In this document: in pieces, positions 26,996 through 36,285 of the stretch
Position numbering within the stretch: the first letter of the stretch is position 1
How the letters are laid out: the number at the start of each line of letters is the position of its first letter
DNA from: an uncultured bacterium
GTDB taxonomy: Bacteria; Acidobacteriota; Thermoanaerobaculia; Thermoanaerobaculales; Thermoanaerobaculaceae
NCBI GenBank assembly: GCA_937924755.1
Contig: CALEVZ010000031.1
Location: forward strand, 62,001-126,000
Direction: 5' to 3'
Length of the DNA: 64,000 bases
The notes under the pieces: model-generated
The model's database searches: none
What the model saw: only the letters and a program-made list of their open reading frames with translations
What the model was told of the DNA's origin: nothing
Program-made: the position numbers and the translations under genes

Positions 26996-28332
26996 TGACC
27001 ACGATGACACCGTCTCGCTTTGCGGTCGACTTCCGAGCCCGCTTCCCGGATCTGCAGGGCTCGCGAGCGTTGGTAGCTCTTTCCGGCGGAGCAGATTCGG
27101 TGGCCCTGCTCCTTCTCCTTCACCACGCCGCGCCCGAGCTGTCACTCTCCCTTCGTGCCGCCCACGTCCATCACCACCTGCGCGGCGAGGAGGCCGACGA
27201 GGATGCCCGGTGGTGTACGCGGTTGTGTGAGGAACTTAAGATTCCCTTCGAGGTGCTGCACCTCGGCGAGCCGATGCCGCCTCGCGGGGTGTCGCCGGAG
27301 TCGTGGTGGCGGCGAGAGCGCTACCGTCTGCTCGCCGCCGAGGCGGCTCGAGCAGGCTGCGCCGCGGTACTCACCGCCCATACCCTGGACGATCAGGCCG
27401 AAACCGTGCTGCTCAAACTCCTCACCGGAGCGGGACCGCGGGGGGTGGCCGGCATTCGGCCCCGTGCGGGTGTGGTGGTCCGGCCGCTGCTGGAGGTGCG
27501 CCGGGCCGAACTGCGGGCATTTCTGGCGGCTGCCGGCAGGGCCTGGCGGGAGGACGCCACCAACCAGGATACCCGGCGGCCGCGCGCCTGGGTTCGGCAC
27601 CGGCTGTTACCCCTGCTGGAGGCGCGCTTTCCCCGCGCCAGCGAGCACCTCTCCGGGCTGGCCGGGGATGTGGCACGGGACGAGGAGCTGCTGGGGGAGC
27701 TGCTCGGCCGCCAGGCGCCGTGGCTACAGCCGGGTGAGAGCGTTCCATCAACGCAGCTTCGCCAGCTGCCGGAAGCCTTGCTGGCGCGCTGGACACTGCA
27801 GATCGCCAGCGGTTTGCCGTTGCGGGAGCCACCCTCCAGGAGGCAACTGAAGCTGGTGGCAGCGATGATTCACGGCGGCAGACCGGCGGCGGTGGACCTG
27901 GGGCGCCGTTGGGTGCTGCGTCGCCACGGCGACCGGGTCTCGCTGCTGCCGCCTCCCTGCCCGCCGTTCGAGTCCCAACCGGCCGGCGGTCGGGTAACCT
28001 TGCCCGGTGGGTGGCGGGCGACGCTGGGCGAGGCGCCGGAGCCGCAGGCCACCTACCGGGTGTGGTTGGACCCACGGATTCTTGCCGCCTCTCCGGTGTG
28101 GCGCTCCCTCCGCAAGGGCGAGGGGTGGCAGGAGGCAGGATGCAAAAGTCTGGCGCGGCGGCTGGCGGCGGCCGGGGTGCCGGGGCCGTGGCGGGCTGCG
28201 TGGCCAGTTCTGGAGGCGGGTGGTAGGATTGTTTGGGTTCCCGCGGTGGGGGTGGCGGTGGCGTGGGCAGGGACGGGGGAGGCGGGAGTCGCGGCAACGC
28301 TGGAGGAGCCATGGCAACGCCGGTGGAAATAG
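26995..28332 (+). CDS. tilS: tRNA(Ile)-lysidine synthase
   Basis: A 445-residue N-type ATP pyrophosphatase that converts C34 of tRNA-Ile(CAU) to lysidine so that it reads AUA. The P-loop SGGADSV is at 30-36, HVHHHLRGEEADEDA near 56, and HTLDDQAETVLLKLLTG near 125, with GVAGIRP and R/D loops of the catalytic core. The C-terminal substrate-binding domain follows. ATG 26995 begins on the last base of the tRNA(CAU) gene; ATG 27004 is the alternative. The end overlaps hpt by 22 bases. Confidence 0.93.
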   Translation: MTTMTPSRFAVDFRARFPDLQGSRALVALSGGADSVALLLLLHHAAPELSLSLRAAHVHHHLRGEEADEDARWCTRLCEELKIPFEVLHLGEPMPPRGVSPESWWRRERYRLLAAEAARAGCAAVLTAHTLDDQAETVLLKLLTGAGPRGVAGIRPRAGVVVRPLLEVRRAELRAFLAAAGRAWREDATNQDTRRPRAWVRHRLLPLLEARFPRASEHLSGLAGDVARDEELLGELLGRQAPWLQPGESVPSTQLRQLPEALLARWTLQIASGLPLREPPSRRQLKLVAAMIHGGRPAAVDLGRRWVLRRHGDRVSLLPPPCPPFESQPAGGRVTLPGGWRATLGEAPEPQATYRVWLDPRILAASPVWRSLRKGEGWQEAGCKSLARRLAAAGVPGPWRAAWPVLEAGGRIVWVPAVGVAVAWAGTGEAGVAATLEEPWQRRWK

Positions 28333-28829
28333 TGCCACCCGAGGTCATCGCGGCGAGGATCAAGGAAGTGGGTGAGCGCATCACCCGCGACTTCCCCGAT
28401 CACGATCTGGTGTTGGTGGGCATGTTGAAGGGGGCGGCGGTGTTCCTGGCGGATCTGCTGCGGGCAATTTCCCGCCAGGTGCGCCTCGAACTAGTGACGG
28501 TGGCGCGGCAAGGGGCCCCCCGCGGGGAAATCATCGAGCTCGCCTACGCCACCCAGGTGAACATCCAGGGGGCGCACGCCATCATCCTCAAGGACATCTG
28601 CCATTCGGGGGTGACCGAGAACTACCTCCTCACTCACCTGGCCCAGCAGGACCCGCGCACCTTGGAGGTGGCGGCGCTGGTCAATCGCCCGATGCTGCGG
28701 CGCGTGGCGCTGCAGCCGCGCTACGTGGTTCTGGACGACCTCCCCAATGGGCGACTGGTTGGTTACGGCATGGAGTTTCAGGGTCGGTGGGGGAATCTTC
28801 CCGGAGTGCACCTGCTTGAGGGTGGCTAG
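28311..28829 (+). CDS. hpt: hypoxanthine phosphoribosyltransferase-like protein with altered PRPP loop
   Basis: A 172-residue protein with the HPRT order of motifs: GMLKGAAVFLADLL near 37, the PRPP loop near 93, and VGYGMEFQGRWGNLPGV at the C-terminus. In active enzymes the loop reads EDIxDTGxT. Here it is KDICHSGVT, with the ribose-binding Glu changed to Lys and the catalytic Asp to His. The SY loop is also lost (ARQG). The position after tilS and before ftsH matches the tilS-hpt-ftsH order of many bacteria. GGAGG is well placed for ATG 28311. Purine salvage activity is therefore doubtful. Confidence 0.85.
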   Translation: MATPVEIVPPEVIAARIKEVGERITRDFPDHDLVLVGMLKGAAVFLADLLRAISRQVRLELVTVARQGAPRGEIIELAYATQVNIQGAHAIILKDICHSGVTENYLLTHLAQQDPRTLEVAALVNRPMLRRVALQPRYVVLDDLPNGRLVGYGMEFQGRWGNLPGVHLLEGG

Positions 28830-28862
28830 GAGGCGGCCCGGTCGCCGCCGAACGGAGCCGCA

Positions 28863-30740
28863 GTGAATCAGAACGTCAAGAATGCGCTGCTCTTCATCGT
28901 AGTCGTGGTATCGGTGGTGATTCTGTGGAACTGGATCACCACGTCCCGCACGGGGACGCAGGAGATCGCCTTCTCCGAGTTTCTCGACCGCGTCGAGCAG
29001 GGCAAGGTGGGCGAGGTGCTCATCCGGGGCAACGAGATTCTGGGGCGCGGTGATGTTGCCGATCCCCGTGTGCCGGCCACCCGACCGTACGAATTCATGA
29101 CCTATTCGCCGGGTTACGAGGGGCTGGTCCCGCGGCTGCGGGAGAAGGGGGTCCGCATCAAGGCCGAGGAGCCGGCCCAGGGTTCGGTGTGGACCGTGCT
29201 GCTGGGTTGGCTGCCCTTCGTCGCCCTGATCGCTCTGTGGTTCTTCTTCTACCGGCAGATGCAGGTGGGGGGCAACAAGGCGATGTCGTTCGGCAAGTCG
29301 CGCGCCCGCATGCTCACCGCCAGTCAGAAACGTGTCACCTTCAAGGAGGTGGCCGGGGTCGAGGAGGCCAAGGAGGAACTCAAGGAAATCATCGAGTTCC
29401 TGCGCGATCCGCAGAAGTTCCAGAAGTTGGGAGGCAAGATCCCCAAAGGGGTGCTGCTCATGGGGCCGCCGGGCACCGGCAAGACGCTACTGGCGCGCGC
29501 CGTGGCGGGAGAGGCGGAAGTACCCTTCTTTTCCATCTCAGGGTCGGATTTTGTAGAGATGTTCGTGGGCGTGGGAGCGTCGCGGGTGCGCGACCTCTTC
29601 GAGCAGGGCAAGAAGAACGCCCCCTGCATCATCTTCATCGATGAGATCGACGCCGTCGGCCGCCACCGGGGAGCCGGGCTGGGCGGGGGGCACGATGAGC
29701 GGGAGCAGACCCTCAATGCCCTGCTGGTGGAAATGGACGGGTTCGAATCCACCGAGGGGGTGATTCTCATCGCCGCCACCAACCGCCCCGACGTATTGGA
29801 CCCGGCGCTGCTGCGGCCGGGGCGGTTCGACCGCCGGATCGTGGTGAATCGGCCGGACGTCAATGGACGGATGGAGATTCTCACCGTCCACACCCAGAAG
29901 ATCAAGCTGAAAGAGGACGTGGATCTGTCGGTGGTGGCGCGCTCCACCCCGGGGTTTTCAGGGGCGGATCTGGCCAACCTGGTCAACGAGGCGGCGTTGC
30001 GCGCCGCCCGCTACGACAAGTCGGCCGTCGACATGGACGACTTCGAGTTCGCCAAGGACAAGGTGATGATGGGGTCCGAGCGGCGCTCGCTGGCCATGTC
30101 GGAGGAGGAGAAGCGCATCGTCGCCTTCCACGAGGGCGGCCACGCTTTGGTGGCCGCTGTGTTGCCCAACGCCGACCCGTTGCACAAGGTGACCATCATC
30201 CCCCGCGGCCTGGCGCTGGGCCTCACCCAGCAGCTGCCCGAGGAGGATCGTTTCCTTTACGGCAAGAAGTACCTGGAGGACGAACTCGCGGTGCTGATGG
30301 GCGGGCGCCTGGCGGAGCAGATCGTCTTCGGCGACGAGAGCATCACCACGGGCGCTGGCAACGACTTGGAGCGGGCCACCGAGCTGGCGCGCAAGATGGT
30401 GTGTGAGTGGGGGATGTCGCGCCTCGGGCCGCTCACTTTCGGCAGGAAGGAGGGGGAGATCTTCCTGGGCAAGGAGTTCGCCCGCCACCAGGACTACTCG
30501 GAAGCCACTGCCGTGGAGATCGACACCGAGATCAAGCGCCTGATCCAGGAGGCCCACGACCGCTGCCGCACCATCCTGATGGACCACCGGCCGGTGCTGG
30601 ACCGCATCGCCGAGGCGCTGCTGGATCGGGAGGTGCTGGACGGGGAAGAGGTTTACCTCATGGTCTCGGAGCACTCGGGGGTGCCGGTGGAAAGGCTGCG
30701 CGGCTCTCGCTCCAAGCGCCTTGCCGTGGAGTCAGCGTAA
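28863..30740 (+). CDS. ftsH: ATP-dependent zinc metalloprotease FtsH
   Basis: A 625-residue membrane AAA+ protease that degrades misfolded membrane proteins and short-lived regulators. Two membrane helices (about 5-24 and 112-131) flank a periplasmic domain. Walker A GPPGTGKT is at 201-208, [13 protein letters not shown] follows, then SRH, and the zinc site HEGGH near 425 (HEAGH in most members, still HExxH). The C-terminal acidic ligand region is intact. GTG 28863 is the start. The EVE-domain gene begins on the base after the stop. Confidence 0.97.
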   Translation: MNQNVKNALLFIVVVVSVVILWNWITTSRTGTQEIAFSEFLDRVEQGKVGEVLIRGNEILGRGDVADPRVPATRPYEFMTYSPGYEGLVPRLREKGVRIKAEEPAQGSVWTVLLGWLPFVALIALWFFFYRQMQVGGNKAMSFGKSRARMLTASQKRVTFKEVAGVEEAKEELKEIIEFLRDPQKFQKLGGKIPKGVLLMGPPGTGKTLLARAVAGEAEVPFFSISGSDFVEMFVGVGASRVRDLFEQGKKNAPCIIFIDEIDAVGRHRGAGLGGGHDEREQTLNALLVEMDGFESTEGVILIAATNRPDVLDPALLRPGRFDRRIVVNRPDVNGRMEILTVHTQKIKLKEDVDLSVVARSTPGFSGADLANLVNEAALRAARYDKSAVDMDDFEFAKDKVMMGSERRSLAMSEEEKRIVAFHEGGHALVAAVLPNADPLHKVTIIPRGLALGLTQQLPEEDRFLYGKKYLEDELAVLMGGRLAEQIVFGDESITTGAGNDLERATELARKMVCEWGMSRLGPLTFGRKEGEIFLGKEFARHQDYSEATAVEIDTEIKRLIQEAHDRCRTILMDHRPVLDRIAEALLDREVLDGEEVYLMVSEHSGVPVERLRGSRSKRLAVESA

Positions 30741-31148
30741 ATGGCCGGCTGGCTCCTCAAGAGCGATCCGGACGACTACTCTTTCGCCGATTTGCGGCGC
30801 CAGCGGCGCACGGTCTGGGATGGGGTGTCGAACCCACTGGCCCGCAAGTACCTCCGTGCCATGTGTCGGGGCGACGAGGCGCTCATCTATCACACCGGCA
30901 GCGAGCGGGCCATCGTTGGCATCGCCCGGGTGATCAGCGACCCTTATACCGTCATCGGAGATCGGGGCGAGGCCGCACCGGTGGTCGAGCTGGAGGCGCT
31001 GCGCCCGCTGGCGCGGCCGGTGACCCTGGCGGAGATCAAGGGGAGCGCCGCCTTCGCCGACTTCGAGCTGGTGCGCCTGCCACGCCTGTCGGTGATGCCG
31101 GTGCCGCCGCAGCTCTGGCAGGCCATCCTGGATCTGGCGGGGCGGTAG
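30741..31148 (+). CDS. EVE-domain protein
   Basis: A 135-residue single EVE domain (PUA-like fold): WLLKSDPDDYSFADL at the N-terminus, W-D-G-V-SNPLARKYLRAM, GDEALIYHTGSE and VGIARV. EVE domains bind modified bases in DNA or RNA; the family includes thymocyte nuclear protein 1. The modified substrate here is not known. The ATG follows the ftsH stop with no gap, so it is cotranslated. Confidence 0.92.
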   Translation: MAGWLLKSDPDDYSFADLRRQRRTVWDGVSNPLARKYLRAMCRGDEALIYHTGSERAIVGIARVISDPYTVIGDRGEAAPVVELEALRPLARPVTLAEIKGSAAFADFELVRLPRLSVMPVPPQLWQAILDLAGR

Positions 31149-31165
31149 GGCGGCTGGCCGTCGGG

Positions 31166-31171
31166 TACAAT
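31166..31171 (+). promoter_or_regulatory. -10 element TACAAT for leaderless plsC-like gene
   Basis: TACAAT lies exactly 6 bases before GTG 31178 and 17 bases after the EVE gene stop. Confidence 0.6.
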
Positions 31172-31177
31172 CCGCCC

Positions 31178-31912
31178 GTGCTGGTTCTGCGCTTCCTAAT
31201 CACCGCCTTTGCCGCCCTGATCACCACCGTCGACACGGTGATCCTGGGGTCCTACGGTACTCTGGTGGGGTTGGTGCCGCCGCGCGGCGACTGGACCCGA
31301 AAAGGGGCCCGCCTGTGGGCGCGGATCATCCTGTGGTCGGCCCTGGTGCGCCTGAGGGTGGAGGGGGCGTCGCGGGTTGGGGCGGGCCCCGTGGTGTTCA
31401 TGGCCAACCACGAGTCGTGGCTGGATATCCCGGCGTTGCTGGTGGCCATTCCGGGTCAGGTGCGCTTTTTGGCGAAGCGAAGCCTGTTTGGCATCCCGTT
31501 TCTGGGCTGGGCGATGCGCGCCATGGGGTTCATCCCGGTGGACCGGGAGAACCGGCGCACGGCCATCAAGTCCTTCGATGAGGCGGCAGCGAGAATCCGC
31601 GCCGGCCGCTCGGTGTTGGTGTTTCCGGAGGAAACCCGCACTCCGGATGGGTCGTTGTTGCCGTTCCAGCGCGGCGGCTTTCTCATCGCGCTGAAGGCTG
31701 GCCTGCCCATCGTCCCGGTGGGGATCGAGGGGGCGCGGCGGGTGCTCGCGAAGGGCTCGTACCTCGTCCGGCCGGGCAGGATCGTGGTCCGCTTCGGGGA
31801 GCCCCTCCCCACCGCAGGGTTGGGGGTCACCTCCAAAGGCGAGCTGATGGAGCGGGTTCGGGCGGCCATCCTCGAGCTGCGCGGAGGACCGGCGGCCCAG
31901 CCGGCGATGTGA
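31178..31912 (+). CDS. plsC: 1-acyl-sn-glycerol-3-phosphate acyltransferase
   Basis: A 244-residue PlsC-type acyltransferase that makes phosphatidic acid from lysophosphatidic acid. N-terminal membrane helix (about 3-25), catalytic NHESWLD (HX4D) near 75, VDRENRRTA, FPEETRTPDG near 147, and PIVPVGIEGA. GTG 31178 is set by the -10 element; an open frame continues far upstream through ftsH but is only a shadow. Confidence 0.93.
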   Translation: MLVLRFLITAFAALITTVDTVILGSYGTLVGLVPPRGDWTRKGARLWARIILWSALVRLRVEGASRVGAGPVVFMANHESWLDIPALLVAIPGQVRFLAKRSLFGIPFLGWAMRAMGFIPVDRENRRTAIKSFDEAAARIRAGRSVLVFPEETRTPDGSLLPFQRGGFLIALKAGLPIVPVGIEGARRVLAKGSYLVRPGRIVVRFGEPLPTAGLGVTSKGELMERVRAAILELRGGPAAQPAM

Positions 31913-31951
31913 AGAGGCCCGCGAGCGCGGGTGAGGGGAGGACAGGCTGGT

Positions 31952-32257
31952 ATGGTCACGGAGCAGGAGGTGTGGCGGGCGCTGGAGCGGGTGATGGACC
32001 CCGAGGTGCCCTTTTCCGTGGTGGAACTGGGGCTGGTGTACGGGGTGGAGGTGGATGCCGGTGGTGCCGTGCGGGTGTACCTGACGCTCACCACCCGCGG
32101 CTGTCCACTGGTGCACCGCATCACCAAGGATGCCGAAGAGGCAATCCGAATGGCCACCGGCGCCCCTTCGGTGAGCGTCCAGGTGGTGTGGGATCCGCCG
32201 TGGAATCCGGGGATGGCGTCCGAGACGGTGCAACGCCACTTCGGCTGGGGGCAGTGA
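31952..32257 (+). CDS. DUF59/MIP18-family Fe-S assembly protein
   Basis: A 101-residue single-domain protein: VMDPEVPFSVVELGLVYGVEVD at the N-terminus and TTRGCPLVHRI with the conserved cysteine near 55. This family (SufT/PaaD-like) takes part in Fe-S cluster maturation. The next gene is mrp, which itself starts with a DUF59-like domain, so the pair likely works together. ATG 31952 follows GGGGAGG; a GTG upstream at 31931 is possible. Confidence 0.88.
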   Translation: MVTEQEVWRALERVMDPEVPFSVVELGLVYGVEVDAGGAVRVYLTLTTRGCPLVHRITKDAEEAIRMATGAPSVSVQVVWDPPWNPGMASETVQRHFGWGQ

Positions 32258-32321
32258 GGCAAACGCCGTTCCCGCCCCGGCGGGGACAACGCCGACGATG
32301 GGCAATCTCGAGGAGGTCAGA

Positions 32322-33365
32322 GTGGCGCTGACGCAGGAGCAGGTTCGTGAGGCGTTGAAGCAGGTGAAATTCCCGGGTCTGAGCCGGGACATCGTGTCCT
32401 TCGGTTTCGTCAAGGGAATTTCGGTGAGCGGTGGCGAGGTGCAGGTGGAGATCTCCTTCGCCAGCGCCAACCCGGAGGCCGGGCCGCGCATCGAGGCCGA
32501 CGCCCGGCGGGCGGTGGAGGCGCTCCCCGGGGTCACCAAGGTGGAGGTCCAACTGAGCGTTCAGGCCCCCCAGGAGGCCATCCCTCGGCGCCGGCTGCTG
32601 GCGGGGGTGAAACTGAAGGTGGCGGTGGCCTCGGGCAAGGGCGGCGTGGGCAAGTCCACCGTGGCCGCCAATCTGGCGCTGGCCCTGCAGCAGCAGGGAC
32701 TCACGGTCGGCCTCCTGGATGCCGACATTTACGGTCCCTCCCAGCAGATGATGATGGGGGCCAGCGAACCGCCGCGGGTCACCGCCGAGGGGCGGGTGTT
32801 GCCGGTGGAGGTGGCGGGGATCAGGGTGATGTCGTTGGGGTTTCTGATGGACCCCGACACTCCGGTGATCTGGCGCGGCCCGATGGTGATGAAGGCGATA
32901 CAGCAATTTCTGGAGGACGTGGAATGGGGCGAGCTGGACTGCCTGGTGGTGGACCTTCCCCCCGGCACCGGCGATGCCCAGCTTACCCTCACCCAGCAGG
33001 TGCCGCTGGACGGCGCGGTGATTGTCACCACCCCCCAGGACGTGGCGCTGATCGACGCGCGCAAGGGCCTCAACATGTTTCGCAAGGTCAACGTGCCGGT
33101 GCTGGGGGTGGTGGAGAACATGTCGGTGTTTGTCTGCCCGGCCTGCGGCCATCGCAGCGAGATCTTCAAAAAGGACGGCGGACGGCGCACCGCGGAGCAG
33201 CTCGAGGCGCCGTTTTTGGGCGCCGTGCCCATCGACCCCGAGATCGTCGTCGCCAGCGACGCCGGGGTGCCTATCGTCCTGTCGCGGCCCGACTCCCAGG
33301 CGGCCCGGGCCTTTCAGGAGATCGCCCAGGCGGTCCTGCGTCAGCTGGGGTCAGGGCGCAGCTAA
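32322..33365 (+). CDS. apbC: Mrp/NBP35-type Fe-S cluster carrier ATPase
   Basis: A 347-residue protein with an N-terminal DUF59 domain (about 1-85) and a deviant Walker A ASGKGGVGKST near 105. VDLPPGTGDAQ follows, then the C-terminal CPACG (CxxC) that binds the bridging Fe-S cluster. It carries clusters to apo-proteins. GTG 32322 is chosen because GAGGAGG lies five bases before it; an ATG eight codons upstream lacks such a site. Confidence 0.94.
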   Translation: MALTQEQVREALKQVKFPGLSRDIVSFGFVKGISVSGGEVQVEISFASANPEAGPRIEADARRAVEALPGVTKVEVQLSVQAPQEAIPRRRLLAGVKLKVAVASGKGGVGKSTVAANLALALQQQGLTVGLLDADIYGPSQQMMMGASEPPRVTAEGRVLPVEVAGIRVMSLGFLMDPDTPVIWRGPMVMKAIQQFLEDVEWGELDCLVVDLPPGTGDAQLTLTQQVPLDGAVIVTTPQDVALIDARKGLNMFRKVNVPVLGVVENMSVFVCPACGHRSEIFKKDGGRRTAEQLEAPFLGAVPIDPEIVVASDAGVPIVLSRPDSQAARAFQEIAQAVLRQLGSGRS

Positions 33366-33370
33366 ACCAT

Positions 33371-34495
33371 TTATCGGCGGAACCCCGCTGCCGCCTTTTC
33401 GGGGATGCCACCGGCGGCCAGAATCGCGTTCAATCGCGCCACTGCGCTCTCCGGGTCCGAGAGGTTGATCATTTCCCCGTTGACGAAGTAGGTGGGCGTT
33501 CCCATCACCCCCATGCGCTGGGCCAGCCCCATCTGCGCGTGGACCCTGTCGATGGCCGGGTCCTTGAGGTAGCAGGCGCGGAACGCCGCCTCGTTCAACC
33601 CTCGCTGGGCGGCGAAGGCGAAGGCGGCGTCGTCCACGGTGGAAGGGGTGAGGGTGCTCTGCAGGCGGTACATCTCCTCCTTGAGGGCGAGCACCAGCGC
33701 CTCGTCCTGCTGACCTACGCACACGCCGGCCACGGCGGCGCGAAAAGCCCAGGGGTGGCCGCTGACCAGGGGGTAATTGACCAGCCCGTGGCGGACCTTG
33801 TCCCCCATTCGTTCCAGCACCATCTTGACGTCGGCCCACCCCCGCTTGCAGGCCGGGCACTGGTAGTCGGAAAACTCCACCAGCTGCAGGGGCGCCGAGG
33901 GGGACCCGGGGCTCCACTGGATCGGCGCGTTCTCAAGCATCTCGCGGCGCACCGCGCGGGGGTCGCGGTCTAGCGGCCAGGTGGGTCCGAGCACCAGCAC
34001 CCGGGCGTCGGCGCTCAAAGCAAGAGGCACCGGGGCGTTGCCGTAACCGGTGGACATCTGGGCGAGGAGGGATACCACCCCGGACGGGCGCATGGGAATG
34101 GCCGGCCAGGCCACCCGCAGCCGGGTGCCCAGCATCTGCTGGAGCACGCTTGGCAACACCTGTTCGGCAAAGGCGGGGAGGGTCGCCGGGGTGACGGGCG
34201 GGTCGGGGGCGTTGAGGGGGAAGGCGAAACCGACGCTCACCAGCCGCGTCTCGGGGTCGAAGAGAAGACTCAGTTGCTCCTTCTGCCCCCCTGGCGTCGA
34301 GCGGTTGGCCGTCAGGGCCACGTACCCCTTGCCCGGCTCGGTAGCGCGGCGATCCACCCGCAACTCCACCGACGCCCCGGGCGATTGGCTCGTGTAGGCC
34401 AACACGAAGCGCCGCAGGGCGGCCTCCTCTGGCACCTGCGCCAGCGCCGTGGTCGCCACAAGCAAACCCGCCGCTATCCCCGATCGACGTGTCAT
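33371..34495 (-). CDS. secreted DsbA-like thioredoxin-fold protein with extra N-terminal domain
   Basis: A 374-residue protein with a signal peptide (MTRRSGIAAGLLVATTALAQ). A region of about 160 residues without recognisable domain follows. The DsbA/DsbG-like thioredoxin fold then covers about 200-374: LVEFSDYQCPACKRG with C213 and C216, and the cis-Pro loop GTPTYFVNG near 345. It should make or shuffle disulfides in the periplasm. GGGAGGG precedes ATG 34495, and TATCCT (minus, 34522-34527) is a likely -10, giving a normal short leader. Confidence 0.88.
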   Translation of the reverse strand: MTRRSGIAAGLLVATTALAQVPEEAALRRFVLAYTSQSPGASVELRVDRRATEPGKGYVALTANRSTPGGQKEQLSLLFDPETRLVSVGFAFPLNAPDPPVTPATLPAFAEQVLPSVLQQMLGTRLRVAWPAIPMRPSGVVSLLAQMSTGYGNAPVPLALSADARVLVLGPTWPLDRDPRAVRREMLENAPIQWSPGSPSAPLQLVEFSDYQCPACKRGWADVKMVLERMGDKVRHGLVNYPLVSGHPWAFRAAVAGVCVGQQDEALVLALKEEMYRLQSTLTPSTVDDAAFAFAAQRGLNEAAFRACYLKDPAIDRVHAQMGLAQRMGVMGTPTYFVNGEMINLSDPESAVARLNAILAAGGIPEKAAAGFRR

Positions 34496-34642
34496 CGCAG
34501 GACCCTCCCCCGTGACCTGGGCAGGATAGCAAACACCTGCCGGCCGCTGAAGGAATCGTCTTTCCCCCCTTACTTTTTGCTGCAGCCGAGCTTGCCCCTG
34601 GCCCTTCAGCCGGTCTGCTTGGCTGACCCGTCCCGTCTTTAG

Positions 34643-34648
34643 TAAAGT
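34643..34648 (+). promoter_or_regulatory. -10 element TAAAGT for leaderless folP operon
   Basis: TAAAGT lies exactly 6 bases before ATG 34655. It is the only promoter-like element seen for the folP-cdaA-cdaR-glmM run. Confidence 0.55.
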
Positions 34649-34654
34649 GCACCT

Positions 34655-35488
34655 ATGCTGGAAGAACGACTGGCCCGCCTGTGGCGGCGACGCCGGCCGG
34701 CGGTGATGGGGATCGTCAACGTGACCCCGGACTCGTTCTACGATGGCGGTCGTCTGTCCAGCGTGGAGGCAGCCGCTGCCTTTGGCCTCGCCCTGCGCGA
34801 CCAGGGCGCCGATGTGCTGGACGTGGGGGGGCAATCCACCCGGCCCGGGGCCGAGGAGGTGGACGCCGAGGTGGAGCTGGCCCGGGTGGTGCCGGTGATC
34901 GGGGAGCTGCGCCGGCGGGACGGGGAGATGCTGCTGTCGGTCGATACCTCCAAGCCGGAGGTGGCTGCCGCTGCGCTGGCGGCTGGGGCCGACCTGATCA
35001 ACGACGTCACCGCCGGCGCCGCCCCAGGGATGCTGGACCTGGTCGCCCATGGCGGGGCTGGGATCGTGCTCATGCACATGCGCGGCACGCCGGCCACCAT
35101 GCAGCGGGACACCCGCTACGCCGACGTGGTGGCGGAGGTTCACGCCTATCTCGCCGGGCGCGCCGCCGCCGCGCTGGCGGCCGGGGTCTCGCCGCAGTGC
35201 GTGTTCCTCGACCCAGGGATCGGCTTCGGCAAGGATGTCGACGGCAACCTGCGTCTCCTCAGCGCCGTGGGTGATTTGGCGTCCCTCGGCCACCCCGTGG
35301 TGGTGGGGGCCTCGCGCAAAAGCTTCATCGGCGCCCTCGCCGGTGCCGACGTCAACGGCCGGCTGCCGGGCTCCCTGGCGGCGCTGGTGCCCGCCGCTGC
35401 CTGCCCGCGGGTGATGGTGCGGGTGCACGATGTGGCGGCCACGGTGCAGTTTCTGACCGTCCTCGCGGCGCTGGAGGAGGCGTCGTGA
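34655..35488 (+). CDS. folP: dihydropteroate synthase
   Basis: A 277-residue TIM-barrel enzyme that joins p-aminobenzoate to the pterin in folate synthesis. Signatures: MGIVNVTPDSFYDGG near 20, DVGGQSTRPGAEEV near 52, SVDTSKPEV near 90, INDVTAG, and GASRKSF near 230. First gene of a run coupled by overlapping stops and starts (folP, cdaA, cdaR, glmM). It should be translated from a leaderless mRNA. Confidence 0.96.
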   Translation: MLEERLARLWRRRRPAVMGIVNVTPDSFYDGGRLSSVEAAAAFGLALRDQGADVLDVGGQSTRPGAEEVDAEVELARVVPVIGELRRRDGEMLLSVDTSKPEVAAAALAAGADLINDVTAGAAPGMLDLVAHGGAGIVLMHMRGTPATMQRDTRYADVVAEVHAYLAGRAAAALAAGVSPQCVFLDPGIGFGKDVDGNLRLLSAVGDLASLGHPVVVGASRKSFIGALAGADVNGRLPGSLAALVPAAACPRVMVRVHDVAATVQFLTVLAALEEAS

Positions 35489-36285
35489 GGGCTGTCCTCG
35501 AGTTCTTGGGCGACCTCACCCAGGTCGAGGTGGGCGTGCGAGATCTGGTCGACATCGCCCTGGTGGCCATCGTCTTCTACCTGCTGTTGGCGGTGGTCAA
35601 GGGAACCCGTGCGGTGTCGATGTTGTGGGGCATCCTGGTGCTGGCCGGAGCGTACTTGGGGGCGCTGGCGCTGGGCTTCATCACCCTCGCCACCATCCTG
35701 CGCGAGGTGCTGTTCTACCTGCCGTTCGTCATCGTCGTGGTGTTCCAGCAGGAGATCCGCCACATCCTGGCCGCCCTGGGAAGGACACCGCTGCTGCGCT
35801 GGACCTCGACCCTCTCCCCCCGCCAGGTGTTGATCAACGACGTGGTGCTGGCGTGCGACACGCTGGTGGCGCGCCGCTACGGCGCCCTCATCGTCATCGA
35901 GCGGGACGAGGGGTTGCGTACCTACGTGGATACCGGCATTCCCCTGGATGCCCAGCTCTCCTACGACCTGCTGGTCAACCTCTTCACCCCCGGAACTCCG
36001 TTGCACGACGGCGCTACGGTAGTGCGGGGCAACAGAATTGTGGCCGCTGGGTGTTTCTTGCCGCTGTCGACGCGATCGGACCTGTCCTCGGATTTCGGCT
36101 CGCGGCATCGCGCCGCGCTGGGCATTTCCGAGGAAACCGACGCGGTGGCAGTGGTGGTTTCCGAGGAACGCGGTGCCATGGCGGTGGCGGTGGGCGGGGT
36201 CCTGCACACCGAGCTGGACCGACGTGGCCTGCGCGATCTGCTGGTGGAACTGGTGGTGCTGGGGGAGGGAGGAACGCCCCGGTGA
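35485..36285 (+). CDS. cdaA: membrane diadenylate cyclase
   Basis: A 266-residue CdaA that makes c-di-AMP from two ATP. Three N-terminal membrane helices (about 22-95), then the DAC domain with DGA at 175-177 and RHR at 207-209, both intact. GTG 35485 overlaps the folP stop. The regulator gene cdaR and glmM follow, the conserved arrangement in which CdaR and GlmM interact with CdaA in Firmicutes; the same is inferred here. Confidence 0.95.
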   Translation: MRAVLEFLGDLTQVEVGVRDLVDIALVAIVFYLLLAVVKGTRAVSMLWGILVLAGAYLGALALGFITLATILREVLFYLPFVIVVVFQQEIRHILAALGRTPLLRWTSTLSPRQVLINDVVLACDTLVARRYGALIVIERDEGLRTYVDTGIPLDAQLSYDLLVNLFTPGTPLHDGATVVRGNRIVAAGCFLPLSTRSDLSSDFGSRHRAALGISEETDAVAVVVSEERGAMAVAVGGVLHTELDRRGLRDLLVELVVLGEGGTPR

